A stretch of DNA of 64,000 bases from Pantoea latae (GTDB taxonomy: Bacteria > Pseudomonadota > Gammaproteobacteria > Enterobacterales > Enterobacteriaceae), in assembly GCF_002077695.1 (NCBI RefSeq), contig NZ_MWUE01000019.1, positions 1 to 64,000 of the forward strand, in the 5' to 3' direction. The notes under the pieces were generated by a model that saw only the letters and a list, made by a program, of their open reading frames with translations, ran no database searches and was not told the origin of the DNA. Numbering within the stretch: the first letter of the stretch is position 1; every line of letters starts with the position of its first letter. Shown piece after piece: positions 58,802-64,000 of the stretch. Position numbers and translations under genes: made by a program.

Positions 58802-61800
58802 CTATTCCAGCGTTAACCTCTCTCTCAGCTCCTTCACCAGCGAAGCATCATCCAGCTCTGCGCTAATCTCATGACGAATAGCATGAATGAACTGTTCGCT
58901 ACGCTCGCAGCTATAATGGTAGCCATGAGACAGCCAGTTCCAGCTTCCAAGAACGATGTAGCGGCCATCGATCATTATTACCTTTTCATGCGTCCCTTCC
59001 GTCAACCGGATAACATTTTCTTTTCCAAGCTTTTCTCGATACTCAGCAACCAGGGACTCATCATTATCTTCTGCACGATCCAGACGCTGATGATAGTAGC
59101 CGTAATAAACCTTCACCCTAATGCCACGCTGCTGTGCTGCTATCAGTTGCGCCAGTTCTGGCCTTTGATACTGGCTGCCTCCTCGGCGGATCCAGGGAGT
59201 AATAATAACCAGTTCCTGCTCACACCGGCTCGCCAGGGCACTGAATGCGGCGATATGTTCACAGTCGCGATAATAACGCTGTAGACGCGGAGTCTGGCTC
59301 AGGCTGGCAAAATTCGGATGCTGGCTACCCTGTTCAAGAAGAAAATCTTCAGCAACGCTGTCCGCAAGAATTTTTAGATATCCGCCTGCCTGACGCAGCC
59401 TGTGATGATTACCCACCACGATAAATTGCTGTTTAGCGCGGGAAACGGCAACGTTCAACATGTTCGGCGCGTCGTTTTGAAAAGCTGGCTTATCGAGAGG
59501 ATGAAAAATTACCGGGCTATAAATTATGACCTCAAAGCCTACGCCCTGGAACTGATGTACTGTACCAATGCAGTTTTTGTGCCAGTGATTCATACGCTGG
59601 GCAAGGCGCTTAATCAATAATGACTTCTGATTGCTATAGGGCGTGACGATGCCAACATCGGCGGTCAAATCGTAACCGCATTCCTCCAGTTTATTAAGAA
59701 GCAGCTCAATAGCATCGACTTCATCTACATTGGTGTTGACCATATCGCCTTTCTGGCCCTCAACGCCGTAGAACATCAAATGATGGCCACCCGATTTCTC
59801 AAAGGCGCTGGCTATGCGTTCAGAAGGAGAGGCTGTTTCCACGCTAACGCCATGATAACCCGCCAGCCGGATAAAGAGGTCGGCAATCGGTTTCTGACAC
59901 CGGCGATGCTCATCAAGGATAATGCCGTTGCCGGTATCATCTACCCGCCCGGAAGGTGTCCCTGCCGCACGATGCCAGCCGGTAACGCTAGCAGGTGAAA
60001 CCCGCTCATATAAGGTATTGTTGCTGGCGAAATGACGTTCACGTAGCTGTTTTTGCAAATTTTCCGATAGATTTCTAATGGGCTCGATTTGCAAGGGATC
60101 GCCGACAATCATCGCTTTTTCGCTGCGGCTTAACAGCGGTACCATAGATTCGAGCGAGATCATGCCTGCCTCATCGCATAATGCCAGATGCCAGGGTTTA
60201 TGCCCCTTAAGCTCTTCGAGCTTACGATAGCCTGCGACTTTCCAGGCGGAAACTAGCGTGGTTGCCATGACCGGATAGACCAGTGAGAGTGCGCGATAAA
60301 ACTCATCCAGCTTATCCAGCCAGCGATAATAGCCCGCACTGGTGCGTCTGCTCATTAATGCTCGCCAGTGAGTCAGCACCTCTTCCAGTTCAATTTTACG
60401 CCTGAGTTGTTCCTGCCAGAGATAGCCGATAGCGGCTTCAAACATTTCCCGGTGTGGTCTGATGAAGCGTTTACGCAAAATATCGCACCAGCTACCTTCC
60501 GGATAATCCTGTTGATACGTTGCCATTAGCTGTTGCGCCCGGATAACCTGGCGCCATTGCTTCTGCATTTTTGCCACGTTACTACTCAGGGTCATGAGAT
60601 CGGCTTCATATTGAGCTTCGGGTTCTGCATGCAGGAGCACCTCCAGTAATGCCAGATTATCTTCCTGATGTGCCAGCCTGTCTCCAGCATCAGCCAGTGC
60701 CGCCAACTCATGATGGGTCAGGGTAAAAAGACTGAAGTGCTGAAAGTCTTCTGGCGCAGCAAGGCTCATTTGCTGCAACCCTGACTGATATTTCCCTTTG
60801 AAAAAACGGACCAGGTAGCGCTTTATTCCTTTTCGCGGGTAGTCACGGTAATGAAGCTCCAGCGCCGGGCGTAGCGGTGAATTCATCCATCGCAGTATCT
60901 GGTCCAGGCTATGCGGCTGAGGCCAGGTCGCCTGCAACGTCTGGTAAAATCTGCCAGCCTGTTGACGCTGCGTTTTTATCGAGCGGATTTCCTGGAGGCG
61001 CTGCTCTAGCTGACAGGCTAAGGCGTCGAGGTCATTGGGATGATGTAGTGAGATGTCAATTCCGAGTAGCTGCGCGTGAGCCGCGAGCGAAGGAATATTA
61101 TCCATAAAGCGCGGGGTAAGCTCTTCTGCATTGATGGTATGTAGCCCACAATCCGTAGCCGACTGTATCACGCTCACTTTTGCATTTAGATATGCCCGGT
61201 AACAGGCATCTAATTCGTTACGATGTCTGATTAAAACAGCTAAAAAATCGCGCTGTTGCTGTTCGTCATAGCTCTCCTGTCGCCAGCGACTGATAAGTCG
61301 TTCAAGCCTGGCAAGTTCATGCTGTACCTGATCGTTTGAACCGCTATGAAACCATAACCAGTCAAGATCCTGCGTGACCGGATCGGCACGCAGGTCATCA
61401 ATGATATTTTCAACTGCTTTTATTGCTGTGGAAGTGACCAGCATTCCGAAATTCTGGTCTTTCCCGTCAGCGATCGACAGCGCTCGGGCAACCAGTTGTT
61501 GTGCTATAAGCGACTTGAACAGCGTGGTTTTCCCGGTACCAGGTGCGCCTTGAACAGCGATCAGACGTTCATCCTGATTAATAGCCTGAATGGCAGCCAT
61601 CTGTCCATGACCTAACGGATAGTGTGTTTCAAACAAACCACCCGTCACCACATCGTAAATATCGGGCGCATTATCGTCATGGTGAATATGGTTGAGATAC
61701 TGTTCCAGTAGGGGAAAATCACCGACTGCCATATTACAGAGCCAGGTAAAATCTTCCTCATCACGCTTAAGGTTGTAATCTTCATTATGCAGGGGAGCAA

Positions 61801-62407
61801 CCAGGGCATTAAACGCCGTTTCAATTCCCTGAAATTTACGGTTTGAATGCTGAGTAACCCATAACAGAAGTGCCTCAAACGACTCAAGAAAAGTGTCATA
61901 TTTACAGCCGGTGAGAGCGCTGACGATACTCATCATATGGCGATTTTCACCAAGCTCATCCAGCTGGATCCCAAAGATTTCACGAAAGGCAAAGGGGAAC
62001 GCGCTTACAAGCTGTCCGTCTTTAACAGGAATCAGAAGTGAAGTTGTCTCTTGCTCAAAGAATGATTTTGGCAGGGGAAAAGAAAACAGCGGCAGGTATT
62101 TTACAATGGTTTTACCACGCTCCTGTTCAGTGCAGCGCAGCAGCGGAAACAGTAGATTGACAGGCTCAATATGAGTAATTTCACCCTTTTCGCCATATTT
62201 AACGAAACGCTTGCGCCAGTTTTCGCGCATTTCAGGCGACACACTAACGATTAAACCGCTCTGGTTTTCTGCACAATTATTTCCGCTAAGCATCAATTGT
62301 TGATATTCATGCACCTGGCTGGCTGATATTTTGCTTTTTTCCGCGCCACTGAATTTTACATAGTCATGCCACGCTGAGAGGATGTTCCTTGATGAGTTTT
62401 GCATCAT
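58802..62407 (-). CDS. SF1 helicase-phospholipase D nuclease fusion (type II Mokosh-like)
   Basis: This 1201-residue single protein has an N-terminal region without a recognised domain (1-270). An SF1 (Upf1/Dna2, COG1112-like) helicase follows: Walker A GAPGTGKTT (287-295), Walker B LALCDEAG (741-748), GDPLQIEP (769-776), LDEHRRC (831-837), VTPYSNQK (921-928), TVHQFQG (949-955) and NVAVSRAK (985-992). About 400 largely helical residues separate Walker A from B. A C-terminal PLD nuclease has an intact HxK(x)4D(x)6GSxN motif (H1140, K1142, D1147, G1154-N1157). This order matches MkoC of single-gene Mokosh anti-phage defence. GC content is visibly below its neighbours, and it is next to tRNA-Asn, so it is probably acquired. 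No partner gene is seen. Confidence 0.82.
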   Translation of the reverse strand: MMQNSSRNILSAWHDYVKFSGAEKSKISASQVHEYQQLMLSGNNCAENQSGLIVSVSPEMRENWRKRFVKYGEKGEITHIEPVNLLFPLLRCTEQERGKTIVKYLPLFSFPLPKSFFEQETTSLLIPVKDGQLVSAFPFAFREIFGIQLDELGENRHMMSIVSALTGCKYDTFLESFEALLLWVTQHSNRKFQGIETAFNALVAPLHNEDYNLKRDEEDFTWLCNMAVGDFPLLEQYLNHIHHDDNAPDIYDVVTGGLFETHYPLGHGQMAAIQAINQDERLIAVQGAPGTGKTTLFKSLIAQQLVARALSIADGKDQNFGMLVTSTAIKAVENIIDDLRADPVTQDLDWLWFHSGSNDQVQHELARLERLISRWRQESYDEQQQRDFLAVLIRHRNELDACYRAYLNAKVSVIQSATDCGLHTINAEELTPRFMDNIPSLAAHAQLLGIDISLHHPNDLDALACQLEQRLQEIRSIKTQRQQAGRFYQTLQATWPQPHSLDQILRWMNSPLRPALELHYRDYPRKGIKRYLVRFFKGKYQSGLQQMSLAAPEDFQHFSLFTLTHHELAALADAGDRLAHQEDNLALLEVLLHAEPEAQYEADLMTLSSNVAKMQKQWRQVIRAQQLMATYQQDYPEGSWCDILRKRFIRPHREMFEAAIGYLWQEQLRRKIELEEVLTHWRALMSRRTSAGYYRWLDKLDEFYRALSLVYPVMATTLVSAWKVAGYRKLEELKGHKPWHLALCDEAGMISLESMVPLLSRSEKAMIVGDPLQIEPIRNLSENLQKQLRERHFASNNTLYERVSPASVTGWHRAAGTPSGRVDDTGNGIILDEHRRCQKPIADLFIRLAGYHGVSVETASPSERIASAFEKSGGHHLMFYGVEGQKGDMVNTNVDEVDAIELLLNKLEECGYDLTADVGIVTPYSNQKSLLIKRLAQRMNHWHKNCIGTVHQFQGVGFEVIIYSPVIFHPLDKPAFQNDAPNMLNVAVSRAKQQFIVVGNHHRLRQAGGYLKILADSVAEDFLLEQGSQHPNFASLSQTPRLQRYYRDCEHIAAFSALASRCEQELVIITPWIRRGGSQYQRPELAQLIAAQQRGIRVKVYYGYYHQRLDRAEDNDESLVAEYREKLGKENVIRLTEGTHEKVIMIDGRYIVLGSWNWLSHGYHYSCERSEQFIHAIRHEISAELDDASLVKELRERLTLE

Positions 62408-62615
62408 GCTAAATAAACCTTAACCTGAGTATCTCCCTGATATTGATGGTGACAGAATAACATAGAGGTAATGTTTAAAGCCGCTAATTGTTCCCTCTAA
62501 AACGGCCAGAACATTCTAGTTACAACATATTATTAAATTTCGCTTCACCCTCAGAATTTCGCGCTGCGCTGTTATTAATGAAGCAGGGCAATGCAGAAAC
62601 TTAAAACGGGAAAAG

Positions 62616-62649
62616 CAAAAAGCCCGCTCAGGTTTCCCTGAGCGGGCTT
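62616..62649 (-). terminator. tRNA-Asn terminator
   Basis: AGCCCGCTCAGG (62621-62632) and CCTGAGCGGGCT (62637-62648) form a 12-bp perfect stem with a four-base loop. On the minus strand it is followed by a T-run. It separates the tRNA transcript from the helicase gene. The 62408-62615 stretch contains only weak promoter-like sequence. Confidence 0.93.
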
Positions 62650-62657
62650 CTTAAATA

Positions 62658-62733
62658 TGGCTCCTCTGACTGGACTCGAACCAGTGACATACGGATTAAC
62701 AGTCCGCCGTTCTACCGACTGAACTACAGAGGA
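62658..62733 (-). tRNA. tRNA-Asn (anticodon GTT)
   Basis: The 76-base gene on the minus strand starts TCCTCTGTAGTTCAG, has the anticodon loop CTGTTAA and ends with encoded CCA. Acceptor, D, anticodon and T stems all pair, with GTTCGAGTC in the T arm. It appears to be the same sequence as E. coli tRNA-Asn. tRNA-Asn genes are common integration sites, but no duplicated 3' end was found on the helicase side. Confidence 0.98.
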
Positions 62734-62751
62734 ATCGCTTGAACGGGGCGC

Positions 62752-62780
62752 ATATTATCGACCTGCATCGGCCATGTCAA
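62752..62780 (-). promoter_or_regulatory. tRNA-Asn promoter
   Basis: On the minus strand TTGACA (62780-62775) and TAATAT (62757-62752) are spaced by 17 bases, followed by a GC-rich discriminator GCGCCCCG. This is typical of stringently controlled stable-RNA promoters. Confidence 0.9.
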
Positions 62781-62890
62781 AGCCCTTTTTCACAAAATTG
62801 TCCAACTGCTGAAATAAACGCCACAGGCGGCGCGCCCGGCGGAGCAGGCGCCCGGCGTATAATGAACCTTTTTTTCCTCTGTCCAGCGTA

Positions 62891-63046
62891 ATGAAAAAAT
62901 TTAGCTGGCGTCACGCGCCGTTCCAGGCCGCTAAAGCGCGCGGTTTCTGCCGCAAGATAAAGATTTCAAAGTCGCTCACACTTCTTATCTCTGCCGTTTG
63001 TTCGTGGATTTTTTGGAATGTATATTCCGTAAAAATCTCATTATGA
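62891..63046 (+). CDS. Possible small membrane protein ORF (51 codons)
   Basis: The 329-base gap 62734-63062 contains, besides the tRNA promoter, a frame from ATG 62891 beginning MKKFSWRHAPFQAAKARG. It ends with one hydrophobic stretch, SLTLLISAVCSWIFWNVY. An exact TATAAT lies at 62855-62860 with no good -35 box, and no clear ribosome-binding site precedes the ATG. It could be a small membrane protein, the remnant of a decayed gene, or chance. Confidence 0.25.
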   Translation: MKKFSWRHAPFQAAKARGFCRKIKISKSLTLLISAVCSWIFWNVYSVKISL

Positions 63047-63062
63047 AATAAGAGGGCGGTGG

Positions 63063-64000
63063 ATGAACAGAGTCAGGATCGGCATGATCGGCAGCGGCTA
63101 TATCGGACGCTGTCACGCTATCGCCTACGCGCAGGCGCCGACGGTCTTTGCCCTTAAAGGCGAAATCGTGCGCGAGATGCTGGCGGAGGTGAATCCGGCG
63201 CTAGCCCAGAAGCAGGCCGCCGCCTTTGGCTTCGCGCGTTCCACCGGCGACTGGCGCGAGCTGGTGCGCGATCCCGCCATCGACGTGGTGGATATCTGCG
63301 CGCCCAACTTTCTGCATAAAGAGATGGCGCTGGAGGCGATTCGCCACGGCAAACATGTCTACTCGGAAAAGCCGCTGTCGCTGTCGGTGGCCGATGCAGA
63401 GGAGATGGTGCAGGCGGCGCAGGCCGCTGGCGTCAAAACCTTGGTGGGCTTTAACTACATGAAGAACCCCACCAGCCAGCTGGCGAAAGAGATCATCGCG
63501 CGCGGCGAAATCGGCGAGGTGGTGCACTTCTACGGCACCCACAACGAAGATTATCTGGCGAAGCCGGAGACGCCGCTCGACTGGCACTGTCAGAAGGCGC
63601 TGGCGGGCCTCGGCGCGCTGGGGGATCTGGCGGCGCATATCGTCAATATGGCGCACTATCTGGTGGGCGATATCGAAGAGGTGAGCGGCGATATGATGAC
63701 GGTGATCAAAACCCGTCCCGACGCAAAAGATGCGAGCCGTCAGCTGCCGGTGGAGAACGAAGACCAGGCCAGCGCGCTGCTGCGCTTTCGCAACGGCGCG
63801 CACGGCGTGATTGAGACCTCGCGCATCGCCTGCGGCAGCAAAATGGGGCTGACCTATGTGGTCACCGGCACCAAAGGCACGCTGCGTTATACTCAGGAGC
63901 GCATGGCAGAGCTGGAACTCTATCTGCACGACGACCCGGCGGGGCGCCAGGGCTTTAAAACCATCCTCACCGGGCCGGCGCATCCCGACTACGCCAACTT
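63063..64000 (+). CDS. Gfo/Idh/MocA-family oxidoreductase (3' end outside window)
   Basis: The frame starts at ATG 63063, preceded by GAGGGCGGTGG, and is open to the window end (about 312 residues). It has the Rossmann motif GMIGSGYIGRCHA, DICAPNFLHKEMALEAIRHGKHVYSEKPLSLSVADAEEM with the catalytic Lys in SEKP, and DLAAHIVNMAHYLVGD. The family oxidises cyclitols and sugars with NAD(P)+; inositol-type substrates are common. Genes downstream that would show its pathway are outside the window. Confidence 0.88.
   Translation, partial: MNRVRIGMIGSGYIGRCHAIAYAQAPTVFALKGEIVREMLAEVNPALAQKQAAAFGFARSTGDWRELVRDPAIDVVDICAPNFLHKEMALEAIRHGKHVYSEKPLSLSVADAEEMVQAAQAAGVKTLVGFNYMKNPTSQLAKEIIARGEIGEVVHFYGTHNEDYLAKPETPLDWHCQKALAGLGALGDLAAHIVNMAHYLVGDIEEVSGDMMTVIKTRPDAKDASRQLPVENEDQASALLRFRNGAHGVIETSRIACGSKMGLTYVVTGTKGTLRYTQERMAELELYLHDDPAGRQGFKTILTGPAHPDYAN

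Noticed and set aside
58770..62733. Island bounded by tRNA-Asn att repeats
   Set aside because: No copy of the tRNA 3' end and no integrase were found at the distal side, so boundaries cannot be drawn.

Overview
The window reads as a chromosomal segment of a GC-rich member of the Enterobacterales, most likely Erwiniaceae (Pantoea/Mixta/Erwinia-like). The gene set and order match the E. coli gnd-his-yeeZ-plaP-sbcB-dacD-yeeA-tmaR neighbourhood. The proteins for which I can recall the E. coli counterpart are close to it in length and sequence, and accessory blocks sit between the backbone genes. No IS element, integrase or CRISPR array was seen. These assignments come from recognising protein families by eye; no database search was run.

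Layout. (1) 1-2829: A+T-rich end of a surface polysaccharide cluster (RgpF-like protein cut by the window edge, Wzm/Wzt exporter), followed by gnd. (2) 4404-7144, minus strand: a zinc hydrolase of the AstE family, an orphan HisJ-like binding protein and YeaK. (3) 7221-14528, minus strand: complete histidine operon hisLGDCBHAFI with promoter, six-histidine leader peptide and attenuator; yeeZ lies across the divergent gap. (4) 15435-21385: a compact putrescine cluster, puuD-puuR-puuB diverging from puuA, then the putrescine importer plaP. puuC and puuE are absent here, and the puuA-plaP gap is highly structured. (5) 21433-28857: a secreted PAP2 phosphatase and a complete tetronate (L-threonate) pathway, with a divergent DeoR-type regulator, ltnD-otnK-otnC-otnI and a GntP-family transporter. 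(6) 28931-38072: sbcB, a HicAB toxin-antitoxin pair, dacD, a three-subunit membrane gluconate-type dehydrogenase (cytochrome c, GMC flavoprotein, Tat-exported small subunit), yeeA and tmaR. (7) 38192-44186: a DUF2442/DUF4160 pair, a LacI-like repressor without lacZ, ydcF, a PanE-family reductase, an ArsR-family regulator and a stand-alone second-type EF-G. (8) 44359-58767: a likely sulfur-scavenging or organosulfur cluster (two near-duplicate peptide-type binding proteins, a GNAT, two permeases, a double ATPase, an NtaA-type flavin monooxygenase), then a PhnD-like protein, a fatty acid desaturase, a second LLM oxidoreductase and two MFS transporters. (9) 58802-62733: a lower-GC 1201-residue protein fusing an SF1 helicase to a phospholipase-D nuclease, next to tRNA-Asn. 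(10) 63063-end: a truncated Gfo/Idh/MocA dehydrogenase.

The strongest candidate for an unusual system is the helicase-PLD fusion at 58802-62407. Its architecture matches single-gene (type II) Mokosh anti-phage defence, and it sits beside a tRNA gene. Other points to follow up are the extra EF-G at 42090-44186, the shared promoter motif ahead of two genes of the ABC/monooxygenase cluster, the structured leader and small ORF ahead of plaP, and the 15-bp perfect inverted repeat between hisI and yeaK.
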